DNA of 64,000 nt from CBDBFG01 sp965204765. Lineage in GTDB: Bacteria > Pseudomonadota > Alphaproteobacteria > Caedimonadales > UBA9215. Positions 17,316-26,923 of the stretch are shown one piece after another. The position numbers and the translations under genes are program-made. The DNA lies in assembly GCA_965204765.1 (NCBI GenBank), contig CBDBFG010000004.1, positions 558,001 to 622,000 of the forward strand, read 5' to 3'. The first letter of the stretch is position 1. The number at the start of each line of letters is the position of its first letter. The notes beneath the pieces are model-generated. The model was not told the DNA's origin. It saw nothing but the letters and a program-made list of their open reading frames with translations, and did not search any database.

Positions 17316-18371
17316 ATGAAGAAATTATTTTGTATTATCTGGTTGATATTTATAACTGTTCCCAATTGCTCTATTGGTGCTAACAGTACGGATGTTGTTA
17401 TTGGCTGCACAGAAGAAGATGAAGCTAGAATCGCTTCTGTCAAGGCTTTGATTGTGCCTAATAGTAGTGGTCGTTTGGCATTGCCCACACAAGATGGTCG
17501 TCCAAAATTTTATTATGAATGTCAACATGATGAATGTTTGACGGAGCATGGATATCGATTATTCGCTGATCCGTTGGATCATAACGCCCAAGTGACAGAG
17601 CTATTATTAGATGGGCATACTCTTTGTCGGGCAAGGGATGTCAAACGTATTGCTTGCGGCACTTGTTATACATTAATGGAATTTGCCGACTCTTTGATTA
17701 TTGTGGAAGACACTGTGCAAAGTGTTTGTATTAATCAATCTTGTCAGGCGGTTCTAGGGGATATGGGTGGTTGTGCAGTTTGTAAATTAGTACAAGATTC
17801 TAGTTTCCCAACTTTCCATTGTGATAAATGTAAGATTTGTAGAGCAGGGCGCCAAGAACAATACAAACATTGTGACACATGTGGTCTGTGTATAGATCAA
17901 ACTTTGGGTGTACATCAATGCAAGGCACATGCTAAAGGTAGTTGTGCTATATGTCTTGATGGTTTTTCTGCTGCTCATTCTCGGCTCTTACAGTCCACAT
18001 GTGGCCATTGGTTGCACGAATCATGTATGACGGAATATGGCAAGACAAATTTTAGCTGTCCTACTTGTCGTAAAACAATGTTTTCAGTTGATTGGGATGT
18101 TGCATTTAATGGTATATTACAACTTGTATTGCCCGATGATCTGCGATTCTATCGTATAGAAGCACAATGTAATGATTGTGAAAAAAGGCAAGAGGTGCGA
18201 TGGCATCCATACGGGTTAAGATGTGTGCAACAGGAGTGTGGTTCCATGAATATGGCTGCTATTGGTAATAAAAAGCATGTCGCGGTGGATCAGTGGCCAG
18301 AGTTTGCAATAGTGCACGAGTTGTTATCAAGATCGGAACAACAAGCAACAACAGACGATGATGTGGATTAA
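17316..18371 (+). CDS. Secreted RCHY1/Pirh2-like RING-H2 zinc-finger protein (putative E3 ubiquitin ligase)
   Basis: 351 residues with a signal peptide (MKKLFCIIWLIFITVPNCSIGA). Domain order matches eukaryotic RCHY1. A partly degenerate CHY-type zinc region (about 68-168) includes DVKRIACGTCYT and GCAVCKLVQD. A CTCHY finger (about 169-205) has Cys169, 172, 175, 186, 189 and 192. The RING-H2 is canonical: Cys210-x2-Cys213, Cys229-Gly-His231-x2-His234-x2-Cys237, Cys248-Pro-Thr-Cys251. A C-terminal zinc ribbon (CNDC at 285-288, Cys303, Cys308) follows. RCHY1 proteins are E3 ubiquitin ligases; bacteria lack ubiquitin, so the natural place of action is the host. Transfer from a eukaryote and export are inferred. 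GC and codon use do not look foreign, suggesting long residence. Confidence 0.85.
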   Translation: MKKLFCIIWLIFITVPNCSIGANSTDVVIGCTEEDEARIASVKALIVPNSSGRLALPTQDGRPKFYYECQHDECLTEHGYRLFADPLDHNAQVTELLLDGHTLCRARDVKRIACGTCYTLMEFADSLIIVEDTVQSVCINQSCQAVLGDMGGCAVCKLVQDSSFPTFHCDKCKICRAGRQEQYKHCDTCGLCIDQTLGVHQCKAHAKGSCAICLDGFSAAHSRLLQSTCGHWLHESCMTEYGKTNFSCPTCRKTMFSVDWDVAFNGILQLVLPDDLRFYRIEAQCNDCEKRQEVRWHPYGLRCVQQECGSMNMAAIGNKKHVAVDQWPEFAIVHELLSRSEQQATTDDDVD

Positions 18372-18547
18372 TTGACATTATCAAGCTATCTTTAAGATTA
18401 TTTTTCTCGGTAACGTTTATTGTCACGGATAGTATTTTTATATGTTGGATGTTTCACGGTTGCTATTAATACATGTGATAAAAATCCTGGAAATGTGCTG
18501 TTCAGAGGCTATTATCTAACATAATGTCAAACCAAGTAATACATAAT

Positions 18548-18751
18548 TTACTGTTTACAATATATTGCTATGCTCACTATGGCGAGGATAACAATGTGTA
18601 TCACTATCCTTAATTTCATGTATTGGTTTTGCTTATTATTGTTATATTTATGATCTTTTTTTGCACTGACCATATAATATAATCCTGCACAAATTGCATA
18701 AATTAGTCCTATGGCAAGAATAATAACCAAAACTATTAGAAAATTATCCAT
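18548..18751 (-). CDS. HIG1-like twin-transmembrane small protein
   Basis: 67 residues from the ATG at 18751 (a TTG 30 bases upstream would add MYNRHNDIIK). Two hydrophobic helices (about 4-27 and 45-64) flank a short basic loop (AKKDHKYNNNKQNQYMKLR). The pattern, including AGLYYM before the loop and MKLRI at the start of the second helix, matches the small twin-transmembrane/HIG1-domain proteins common in Alphaproteobacteria and mitochondria, some of which associate with respiratory complexes. It is divergent from parE. Confidence 0.6.
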   Translation of the reverse strand: MDNFLIVLVIILAIGLIYAICAGLYYMVSAKKDHKYNNNKQNQYMKLRIVIHIVILAIVSIAIYCKQ

Positions 18752-18802
18752 TTTTATTATATCATTATGTCTATTGTACAATACTAAGACGCAAAAGGTG
18801 AT

Positions 18803-20785
18803 ATGTCTAATCTTTTCAATGATAATTTTTCTGTGCCCAAACCCACAAGCTATACAGCAGATGATATAGAGGTATTAGAAGGTCTTGATCCCGTTCGAAA
18901 AAGGCCAGGAATGTATATTGGTGGTACTGATGAAAAAGCTATGCACCATTTAGTAGCCGAGGTGTTGGATAACTCCATGGATGAAGCAGTTGCTGGATTT
19001 GCAAACCGGATCGAGGTTATTCTGCATGATGAGCATACGATCAGTATTCAAGATAATGGACGTGGGATACCGATAGATAAACATCCGAAGTATACTGATA
19101 AATCTGCGTTGGAGGTAATATTTACCACTTTACATGCTGGTGGTAAGTTCAGTCAAAATGCTTACCAGACTTCTGGGGGGTTACATGGAGTAGGTGTTTC
19201 CGTAGTAAATGCGTTGTCTGAAAAACTTTGTGTTGAGGTGATAAGGGATGCTCAGATATGGCGTCAGGAATATAGCCGTGGAGTGGCAGTATCGGAATTA
19301 ACAAAAAATGGCGCTATCAGGAACCGCAAAGGTACTAAGGTTACTTTTACCCCTGATAAGGAGATATTTGGGGCATTCAAGTTCAAACCAGAAGAAATCT
19401 ATCGTTTATCACGTTCCAAGGCTTATCTTTTTCGTGGGGTAGAAATCCGGTGGAAGTGTAGCGCAGAGCTAATCAAAGTTAATGGTTTGCCTGCAGAGCA
19501 AACTTTTCATTTTCCTAATGGATTTGTTGATTTTATCAAAGATAATGTCAATGCCGAAGATGTTGTATTACCAGAACCATTTAATGGTATCGCACAGTTT
19601 CAGGATAAAGCAGAAAAAGTTGAGTGGGCAATTAATTGGTTGCACTATGGAGAGGGGTTTGCCAGATCATATTGTAACACCATTCCAACTCCTTTGGGGG
19701 GTACACATGAAAGTGCGTTTCGTGCTGGAATTGTGAAGTCTTTGCGGCAATATGGCGAACGTATTGGCAATAGTAAAGCAGCACAATTGACAGCGGATGA
19801 CATATTTTGTCGCTCTTGTTGTATGATCTCGGTATTTATAAAAGATCCACAATTCCAAGGGCAAACAAAAGAAAAATTAGTTTTGCAAAGGGTGAGTAAG
19901 ACGGTTGAAAGTGTGATAAAAGATAGATTTGATCTTTGGTTATCACATCACAAGGAAGACGCCGGAGTGATATTGCAGAATTCTTTGGATAGATTGATAG
20001 AGCGGCAGCGTAAGAAACAAATAAAAGACATTGCCAGACAATCTGTGACCAAAAGACTGCATTTGCCTGCAAAATTAGCTGATTGTACTACTAAACAACG
20101 TCAAGAGGCCGAAATATTCTTGGTTGAAGGAGACTCTGCTGGTGGATCAGCAAAACAAGCTCGAGACCGGAAAACGCAAGCGGTACTTCCCTTAAGAGGT
20201 AAAATATTAAATGTTGCCAGCGCTTCTAATGAAAAAATCTCTGCCAATCAAGAAATAACAGATATGATAAAAGTTTTGGGTTGTGGTTTTGGAGAAAGTT
20301 TTGATTTAGAGAAATTACGTTATGGTCGTGTTATCATTATGACTGATGCAGACGTTGATGGTGCCCATATTGCTTCTTTGTTATTGACTTTCTTTTTTCA
20401 ACAGTTACGTCCTCTTATTGAACATGGTCATATTTATTTAGCTATGCCACCGTTATACAAACTGATGAATAAAAGTAAAACGTTATATGCACATGATGAT
20501 CAGGCAAAAGATAATTTACTGGAACGTGAATTTAAAGGAAGCAAAGTAGAAATTAGTCGTTTTAAAGGTTTGGGCGAGATGAATTGGAAACACTTGAAAG
20601 AAACTACTATGGATATCAGTTCCAGGTCCTTATTAAAAATAAATTTGTCTGAGGTGACCAGCTATGCCACGATTAATAATATACCTATAGAAGAGTTTGT
20701 GGATAATTTGATGGGGCGTAAGCCTGAAAAGCGGTTTAACTTTATTAAAGATAATGCTCAATTTGTTGCAAATCTGGATATTTAG
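18803..20785 (+). CDS. parE: DNA topoisomerase IV subunit B
   Basis: 660 residues. GHKL ATPase: EVLDNSMDEAVAG, DNGRGIP, QTSGGLHGVGVSVVNALS. Transducer: CNTIPTPLGGTHE. TOPRIM: FLVEGDSAGGSAKQARDRKT and MTDADVDGAHI. The C-terminal zone is ISRFKGLGEMNWKHLKETTM then LMGRKPEKR. Signature details (AKQARDRKTQAVLPLRGKIL, SRSKAYLFRGVEIRW) fit alphaproteobacterial ParE rather than GyrB. With ParC it decatenates daughter chromosomes. Ribosome-binding site AAAGGTG. Monocistronic as far as seen, with a hairpin after the stop. Confidence 0.93.
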   Translation: MSNLFNDNFSVPKPTSYTADDIEVLEGLDPVRKRPGMYIGGTDEKAMHHLVAEVLDNSMDEAVAGFANRIEVILHDEHTISIQDNGRGIPIDKHPKYTDKSALEVIFTTLHAGGKFSQNAYQTSGGLHGVGVSVVNALSEKLCVEVIRDAQIWRQEYSRGVAVSELTKNGAIRNRKGTKVTFTPDKEIFGAFKFKPEEIYRLSRSKAYLFRGVEIRWKCSAELIKVNGLPAEQTFHFPNGFVDFIKDNVNAEDVVLPEPFNGIAQFQDKAEKVEWAINWLHYGEGFARSYCNTIPTPLGGTHESAFRAGIVKSLRQYGERIGNSKAAQLTADDIFCRSCCMISVFIKDPQFQGQTKEKLVLQRVSKTVESVIKDRFDLWLSHHKEDAGVILQNSLDRLIERQRKKQIKDIARQSVTKRLHLPAKLADCTTKQRQEAEIFLVEGDSAGGSAKQARDRKTQAVLPLRGKILNVASASNEKISANQEITDMIKVLGCGFGESFDLEKLRYGRVIIMTDADVDGAHIASLLLTFFFQQLRPLIEHGHIYLAMPPLYKLMNKSKTLYAHDDQAKDNLLEREFKGSKVEISRFKGLGEMNWKHLKETTMDISSRSLLKINLSEVTSYATINNIPIEEFVDNLMGRKPEKRFNFIKDNAQFVANLDI

Positions 20786-20807
20786 TATCAGAGTTTTGTT
20801 ACTATCG

Positions 20808-20831
20808 TTACAGTTTATATTGTAACTGTAA
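20808..20831 (+). terminator. Hairpin after parE
   Basis: Perfect 8-bp inverted repeat TTACAGTT/AACTGTAA around an 8-base loop, 22 bp after the parE stop. No T-tract follows, so termination would be weak or bidirectional. Confidence 0.35.
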
Positions 20832-20982
20832 TGGATGCGATGTTGTCAGGCATTAAAGTCAGTTATTTGCAGTTTGAAAAAGTATAAAATATATTGTGTG
20901 TGTGAAAAATATATTGCATTTTATCGTAGAATGTGATCAAACATGGTTACAAGTTTATGATGTTTTCCTAAGGAGTTAAAAA

Positions 20983-21609
20983 ATGACAGTAAATGTTGCT
21001 GATGTATTTCGTATCGAAGATAGAAAGAATCTTGGAACTGGAGCATCAAGGGTTTTGCGGAGTTCTGGCATGGTTCCTGCCGTACTGTATGGTGACAGTA
21101 AGGATAATGAATATTTTGCTGTTGATGAACGTGATATAGTCAGTGGATTGGATAATGCTAAATTCTTTTCCACAGTTTATAATATCAAAGTAGGCGGTAA
21201 AATGAATAAAGTCTTGGTAAAGGATGTACAATTTCATCCTGTAACTGATATGCCATTACATATAGACTTTATAAGAGTTGCTAAAAATGCCAAGACTCAT
21301 GTCAATATTCCAATTAGATTTGAGAATGAAGAGAAATGTCCTGGAATCAAGAAAGGCGGAGTGCTGAATATAGTGATGCATAGCCTTGAAATTAAATGTT
21401 TGGTAGAAAATATTCCAAATGAAATAGTTATCGATTTAAAAGATTTGGATATTTCAGGTAGTATACATACAGTAGATATTGCCCTTGGTGAGGGAGTGGT
21501 TCCAGCACACCCTGAACGAGATGTTACGATTGCTACTATTGTTACTCCGTCTAGTTCTGAGGCTGAATCTACGGAGGAAGAAACTACTGATACAGCAGAA
21601 GAAGAGTAA
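20983..21609 (+). CDS. rplY: 50S ribosomal protein L25/general stress protein Ctc
   Basis: 208 residues. The N-terminal L25 domain binds 5S rRNA (GTGASRVLRSSGMVPAVLYG, VLVKDVQFHPVTDMPLHIDF), and a C-terminal beta domain of the long Ctc type (VNIPIRFENEEKCPGIKKGG) follows. It ends in an acidic tail. Strong AAGGAG ribosome-binding site. Followed 54 bp later by pth; the rplY-pth pair is a widely conserved operon. Confidence 0.95.
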   Translation: MTVNVADVFRIEDRKNLGTGASRVLRSSGMVPAVLYGDSKDNEYFAVDERDIVSGLDNAKFFSTVYNIKVGGKMNKVLVKDVQFHPVTDMPLHIDFIRVAKNAKTHVNIPIRFENEEKCPGIKKGGVLNIVMHSLEIKCLVENIPNEIVIDLKDLDISGSIHTVDIALGEGVVPAHPERDVTIATIVTPSSSEAESTEEETTDTAEEE

Positions 21610-21663
21610 CTTGATTGATAGTTTAACTTCTATGTTGTAGCCTAGTTACTGTGAATATATTCT

Positions 21664-22218
21664 ATGGATGTAAAATTAGTAGTTGGACTTGGTAATCCTG
21701 GTTCTTCCTATGCTCTTAACCGTCATAATATAGGTTTTCTAGCTGTAGATGAAATAGCCAGTTTCTTTGGTTTTTCTGCATTTAAGCGCAAAGATGATTT
21801 ATTGTATACAGAGATGATGTTTGAAGGGTGCAAGGTTATCCTAATCAAGCCTTTAGTATATATGAATAATTCAGGTGTGGTTGTACGCAAAATAACAAAT
21901 TTCTATAAGCTCAATTCAAATGATGTTATCGTAATACATGATGATTTGGATTTAGACTTTGCTCGGATTAAAACCAAGGTCGGTGGTGGTACTGGTGGGC
22001 ATAACGGATTAAAAAGTATAGATTCATACATTGGGAAAGAATACCATAGGATCAGGGTAGGAATAGGGCGGCCTGATACAAGAGAGCAAGTTTCTGATTA
22101 TGTTTTAAGTAACTTTTCTTTAACGGAAACCAAGGAATTAGAGTTTGTCATACATGAAGTTGTTGAGATAATAAAGTCATATCTTCATACAAATAATGAT
22201 CGTGGTGTGTCAGATTAA
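21664..22218 (+). CDS. pth: Peptidyl-tRNA hydrolase
   Basis: 184 residues. Releases peptides from prematurely dropped peptidyl-tRNA. Motifs: LVVGLGNPGSSYALNRHNIG with the catalytic His (RHNIGF), Asn in YMNNSG, Asp in VIHDDLDLDF, and GGGTGGHNGLKSI. Length is typical. Follows rplY on the same strand; ribosome-binding site poor, so translation may be coupled to rplY. The gap downstream holds a heptanucleotide repeat. Confidence 0.95.
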   Translation: MDVKLVVGLGNPGSSYALNRHNIGFLAVDEIASFFGFSAFKRKDDLLYTEMMFEGCKVILIKPLVYMNNSGVVVRKITNFYKLNSNDVIVIHDDLDLDFARIKTKVGGGTGGHNGLKSIDSYIGKEYHRIRVGIGRPDTREQVSDYVLSNFSLTETKELEFVIHEVVEIIKSYLHTNNDRGVSD

Positions 22219-22287
22219 TAGTATTAGTTTCAGTATCTAGTGGTTAATAACATAGTATAATCAACGCCTGTATGATGATGCGTGCCC

Positions 22288-22371
22288 TGATGATTGATGA
22301 TTGATGATTGATGATTGATGATTGATGATTGATGATTGATGATTGATGATTGATGATTGATGATTGACGAT
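22288..22371 (+). repeat. Heptanucleotide minisatellite (TGATGAT)11-12
   Basis: Eleven perfect tandem copies of TGATGAT (22288-22364) and one variant copy TGACGAT (22365-22371). It lies in the pth-mrcA intergenic region, about 230 bp before mrcA. The plus strand has TGA in all frames, so it is non-coding there. Such arrays change length by slippage, and in the minisatellite position between two genes could shift spacing of transcription signals. Confidence 0.95.
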
Positions 22372-22604
22372 TGAGATATTTATGCAGCTTTAAAATCATG
22401 AGTTATTAGAATAAATCAGACAATAGCGCTCTATTCAGGTGATCGAGGTAAGATACATAGGGTAGGTATTTAGTCGTATTTTTTATCTAATTTAACCGTG
22501 TTGTATATTAATTTCGGAAAGAAGCACGATACCTATTGATACTTAGTTAAATTTCTTTATCATTATGTGAGGCTTCAAAACATAGTGAATATATAGGGGA
22601 CGTA
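22372..22604. other. Leader region of mrcA
   Basis: AT-rich, closed in all frames. Presumably holds the mrcA promoter; no convincing -35/-10 pair picked out. Confidence 0.3.
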
Positions 22605-25052
22605 TTGAGAAGTTTAATAATTTGGTTTTTTAATGCTTGTTTATTAGGATTATTATTAGGCATTGTGGCCATAGTCTCTGTCTTTTATTATTATGGGGCT
22701 GGTCTGCCAGATTACAAAACTCTTGCCAGCTATCAACCTCCTGTCGTAAGTAGAGTGTACACTAATGATGGTAAGGTTTTCGCTGAATATGCCAGTGAAA
22801 ATAGGATATATGTTCCTAATAGTGCAATCCCGGATCATGTAAAGAAAGCATTTATTGCTGCAGAGGATAAAAACTTTTATGATCATTATGGTATAGATTT
22901 ATTAGGTATCTTTAAAGCTGTTATAAAAAATATTTCTCGTATTAGACGATCCAAGAGACCAATAGGTGCATCGACCATCACTCAACAGGTAGCCAAAAAT
23001 TTCTTATTGTCCGATATTGCCACTAGTGTATCAATAGAAAAAAAGATCAAAGAAGCAATTCTTTCTTTTCGTATAGAAAGGGCATACAGCAAGGATTATA
23101 TTTTAGAGTTATATCTTAATGAGGTATATTTGGGCAACAGATCTTATGGTGTTGCGGCTGCCGCATTGAATTATTTTAATAAAGGGTTGCAAGAATTAAC
23201 CATAGGCGAAGCTGCATTTTTAGCTGTCCTACCTAAGGCTCCAAGTAGATATCATCCACATAAACGTCCTGGTTTAACCTATAATCGCAGGAATTGGGTG
23301 ATCAAGAGAATGTTAATCAACAAATTTATCACTTATGATGAGGCTAGTGCGGCTTATAAGGAAAGTATAGTATTGCGTAAGAGGGATTTGCATACCGTAA
23401 TACAAGGTAACTATTTTGCGGAGGAAGTAAGGCGAGAAGTAGCTTCGCGTTGGGGAGAAAATGCTCTGTATACAAACGGTTATGTTATCCGAACTAGTCT
23501 AGATGATACATTACAGAAAATAGCCAAAACTGCTTTGCAAAATGGCTTGATCTATTATGACAGAAGGCATGGGTGGAGAGGTGCTGTTGCAACTATAAAA
23601 AATACTAATGATTCAAGTGCAGAAGATTTAGTGGCTCAGTTGCGATTATCTGAGGTATGTAATGCTTGTCGGGCACTTGGTTGGGATTTAGCCGTGGTTG
23701 ACCAAGTTCAGGATAAGTACTTGCAAATTATATTGCCAGATAGTAGTCGAGGGGTAATTGCTTTATCAAATCTTAAATGGGCTAGGCGCTATATAGATGA
23801 AGATACTAAAGGAGAAGTGATAACCCATCCTGGTCAAGTAGCACATAGGGGTGATGTGCTATTGGTAAAAAAGATTGTTAATGATAAAAACAAACAGCAT
23901 AAAAAGTATGCGGGTCATTACTCTTATAGTCTGTGTCAAATACCAAAAGTTTCGGGTGGAATAGTGGTTATCGACCAAAATACTGGTAAGGTGTTGGCTA
24001 TTCAAGGAGGATTTAATTTTAAAATTAGTCAATTTAATAGAGCAACTCAGGCTAAAAGACAAACTGGTTCATCTTTTAAACCATTTGTTTATCTTGCAGC
24101 ATTGGAGTCAGGGTTAACGCTATCAACGATCATACAAGATTCACCGATAGCGATTGATATGGGTTATGGTCTAGGTATTTGGCGACCTAATAATTGGGAT
24201 ATGAAGTTTCTTGGCCCTCTTACCTTGCGGCGTAGTTTTGAACTTTCAAGAAATATTTCGACTGTTCGCATGATTCATGAAGCGGTTGGAATGAAAAAAG
24301 TTGTGAATGTTGCAAAAAGATTTAACATAGATAAGAGCATGTTACCTCAACTTTCTGGAGTGCTTGGTGCTAGTGAGACAACTTTGTTACATATGGTTGC
24401 TGCATATGCAATGATTGCTAACGGAGGAAAATTTATTGAACCATCATTTATAGATTATATCCAGAATAGAAGAGGAGAGACGGTGTTTGTCAATAAGCAC
24501 CAGGTATGTGATAGTGAGCAATTGCGTGCTGTAGAAGTAGTACCAACTTTGCAAGATTTAAGGCCACGGGTGACCAGTAGCGCCTCTGCTTACCAATTAA
24601 CTTCTATGCTAGTTGGTAGTGTAAAAAGAGGGCTGGGCAGATTTTTAAAAGAAATTAAGGCTACTATAGCAGTAAAATCTGGTACATCAAATGATTGTAA
24701 GGACGCATGGATGGTAGGGTACTCTAATGATTTAACAGTTGGAGTGTTTGTTGGTTTTGACAATCCTAAATCTTTGGGTAAAAATCATTATGGTTCTAAT
24801 GTTGCCGGTCCTATTTTTAAAGAGTTTATGCGCAATGCATTAAAAAATAGGCCGGTATTGCCATTTAAGGTACCACGAGACGTAAAGTTGGTGCGGGTTA
24901 ATGTCAATACGGGAAGACGTACAGAGATCGATGATAAAAATGCAATATATGAAGCGTTTAAAGATGGTAGCGAAATCATGCTAGAAAATGATAATAATAG
25001 TGATTTGAATGGTAATGAGAATAGTGACGCAGAATTATCAATTGTATACTAA
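22605..25052 (+). CDS. mrcA: Penicillin-binding protein 1A (bifunctional transglycosylase/transpeptidase)
   Basis: 815 residues from a TTG with GGGGA upstream; the first residues form the membrane anchor (SLIIWFFNACLLGLLLGIVA). The GT51 domain has the catalytic Glu in AAEDKNFYDHYGID and GASTITQQVAKNFL. The transpeptidase domain has Ser-x-x-Lys (TGSSFKPFVY), SRN (ELSRNISTVR) and KSGTSNDCKDAW, a KSG in place of the usual KTG. It polymerises and cross-links peptidoglycan in the periplasm. dnaG starts 11 bp after its stop, followed by rpoD, suggesting one transcript. Confidence 0.93.
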   Translation: MRSLIIWFFNACLLGLLLGIVAIVSVFYYYGAGLPDYKTLASYQPPVVSRVYTNDGKVFAEYASENRIYVPNSAIPDHVKKAFIAAEDKNFYDHYGIDLLGIFKAVIKNISRIRRSKRPIGASTITQQVAKNFLLSDIATSVSIEKKIKEAILSFRIERAYSKDYILELYLNEVYLGNRSYGVAAAALNYFNKGLQELTIGEAAFLAVLPKAPSRYHPHKRPGLTYNRRNWVIKRMLINKFITYDEASAAYKESIVLRKRDLHTVIQGNYFAEEVRREVASRWGENALYTNGYVIRTSLDDTLQKIAKTALQNGLIYYDRRHGWRGAVATIKNTNDSSAEDLVAQLRLSEVCNACRALGWDLAVVDQVQDKYLQIILPDSSRGVIALSNLKWARRYIDEDTKGEVITHPGQVAHRGDVLLVKKIVNDKNKQHKKYAGHYSYSLCQIPKVSGGIVVIDQNTGKVLAIQGGFNFKISQFNRATQAKRQTGSSFKPFVYLAALESGLTLSTIIQDSPIAIDMGYGLGIWRPNNWDMKFLGPLTLRRSFELSRNISTVRMIHEAVGMKKVVNVAKRFNIDKSMLPQLSGVLGASETTLLHMVAAYAMIANGGKFIEPSFIDYIQNRRGETVFVNKHQVCDSEQLRAVEVVPTLQDLRPRVTSSASAYQLTSMLVGSVKRGLGRFLKEIKATIAVKSGTSNDCKDAWMVGYSNDLTVGVFVGFDNPKSLGKNHYGSNVAGPIFKEFMRNALKNRPVLPFKVPRDVKLVRVNVNTGRRTEIDDKNAIYEAFKDGSEIMLENDNNSDLNGNENSDAELSIVY

Positions 25053-25063
25053 GGTTGTTTACT

Positions 25064-26923
25064 ATGAGTAATTTATCAACAATCACAGAACAGATAAAAC
25101 GTAAGGTATCGGTAATTGATATTGTGTCGCGCTATGCCAAAGTCCATAAGCGAGGCAGCAATTATGTAGCATGTTGTCCATTTCACAAAGAAAAGACGCC
25201 ATCATTTTACATATATGAAGACAATGGTAATTATCATTGTTATGGTTGTAAAGCTCATGGTGATATCTTTACTATCCTTATGGAAAAAAAAGGTCTTAGC
25301 TTTATGGAAGCAATGGAAGAGCTATCAGCCATAGCAGGAATAAAAATTCCTCGAGCGATGATTAATGAAGAGCAGTCGCAGGAAAAAAAAGACAAAATTG
25401 ATCTCTATTACGAGATCTTAGAGAAAGCAACTACTTTTTTCTATAATCAGTTATTCGCTGATGGTAATGATAAAGCCTGTGCATATATTATCAAAAGGGG
25501 TATTGATAAAAAAACCATCGCTAAATTTCGCCTTGGGTATGCCCCTAAAGGTAATCATTTATTAAATTATCTTAAAATGCATGGTTGTAATAATCAAGAT
25601 ATGGAGACTCTTGGCTTAATAAAGCAGTCTAAAACCAAGCCTGGTGAGTATTATGATTATTTTAGAGATAGGGTAATTTTCCCTATTTTTGATGTGAAGG
25701 GTAGGACTATTGCTTTTGGTGGTAGGGTTTTAGGGGTGGGTGAACCTAAATATCTTAACTCTCCGGAAACACCATTGTTTCATAAAAGTAATGTTGTATA
25801 TGGATATAATTTTGCTAGAGCAGAATTGAGCAAAACAAAGAATAGTTACTCTAGGGTAATATGTTGCGAAGGTTATATGGACGTTATAGCATTATACCAG
25901 TATGGTTATGTTGGGGCGGTGGCACCTTTGGGAACGTCATTTACAGATACGCAGTTATCATTGTTGTGGCGATTATCACATGAACCTATCATGTGTTTTG
26001 ATGGTGATTTTGCTGGGAATACGGCCTCTATTCGTGCAATGGAAAATGCTTTGCCATTATTAAAAGCTGGTTATAGTTTACAGTTTGTTTTTCTACCACA
26101 GGGACATGATCCAGACAGTCTGATTTTATCGGGCAGTGGTAATCAGTTGGCACAATATTATGACAGTGCTGAATCTTTGATAGATACTTTATGGAATCAT
26201 CTTGTTGACGGGGTAAAAATAGATACACCAGAGCAGAAAGCAGCTCTTAAGCAAAGGGTCTATCATTATACCGAACAAATCAAGGATACAGCAATTAGAA
26301 AGGGGTACGAATTTGATATTAATGCGCGTCTCAAGAGATACTTTTATCAGTTTGCTAAACAAAAAAGTATAAGTTTTCCTCAAAATAGTAAAGAAAGTTA
26401 CTTATACAATAATATTAAGCACGGCAATAAGGTAGATGTTTATGATGCGCAAATAAAAATATTGATGGCATGCATAGTTAATAATCCAACATTATTACAT
26501 GAATTAGAACAAGAAATTATTGAACTTCATGTAAAAAATGATAACATTAACGAATTGCGCAATGGGATGGTTGATTATTTGAATAGTCGTGATGATCAAG
26601 AACATTCATTGCATGAATATTTGAGTAAAGTAGGATTGGATGCCATTGCTCGCAAGATTTGTAATAGTGATGTCTATACCCACGCACAGTTTGCTTTGCC
26701 ATGTTCGAATATGAGTAGTAATGACAGAAATCTAATATTAGATAGTTGGCGTGCTATTTGGATGTTTTGTCAATGTAGGAATTCTATGGAACAAGATTTA
26801 ATAAACGCTAAGGAGCAATTTATTCGTAGTCCAACAAAGGATAGTCTTGCGGTTATAAAAAAAATACAATACGAGCTTGATGAGTTAAAAATTCAATTTA
26901 CTAATAAGGACAGTGAAATATGA
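25064..26923 (+). CDS. dnaG: DNA primase
   Basis: 619 residues from ATG 25064 (a TTG nine bases earlier is less likely; AAGG lies upstream). Zinc finger CPFHKEKTPSFYIYEDN then CYGC (CHC2 type). The RNA-polymerase core has FRDRVIFPIFDVKGRTIAFG and YLNSPETPLFHK. TOPRIM is VICCEGYMDVIALYQYGY and CFDGDFAGN. The C-terminal third is the poorly conserved DnaB-binding region. It makes primers for replication. The stop overlaps the rpoD start (ATGA), the classic dnaG-rpoD pair. Confidence 0.95.
   Translation: MSNLSTITEQIKRKVSVIDIVSRYAKVHKRGSNYVACCPFHKEKTPSFYIYEDNGNYHCYGCKAHGDIFTILMEKKGLSFMEAMEELSAIAGIKIPRAMINEEQSQEKKDKIDLYYEILEKATTFFYNQLFADGNDKACAYIIKRGIDKKTIAKFRLGYAPKGNHLLNYLKMHGCNNQDMETLGLIKQSKTKPGEYYDYFRDRVIFPIFDVKGRTIAFGGRVLGVGEPKYLNSPETPLFHKSNVVYGYNFARAELSKTKNSYSRVICCEGYMDVIALYQYGYVGAVAPLGTSFTDTQLSLLWRLSHEPIMCFDGDFAGNTASIRAMENALPLLKAGYSLQFVFLPQGHDPDSLILSGSGNQLAQYYDSAESLIDTLWNHLVDGVKIDTPEQKAALKQRVYHYTEQIKDTAIRKGYEFDINARLKRYFYQFAKQKSISFPQNSKESYLYNNIKHGNKVDVYDAQIKILMACIVNNPTLLHELEQEIIELHVKNDNINELRNGMVDYLNSRDDQEHSLHEYLSKVGLDAIARKICNSDVYTHAQFALPCSNMSSNDRNLILDSWRAIWMFCQCRNSMEQDLINAKEQFIRSPTKDSLAVIKKIQYELDELKIQFTNKDSEI

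Noticed and set aside
22288..22371. Heptanucleotide array as part of a coding sequence
   Set aside because: The plus strand has TGA in every frame. The minus strand is open, but no start or conserved protein surrounds it.
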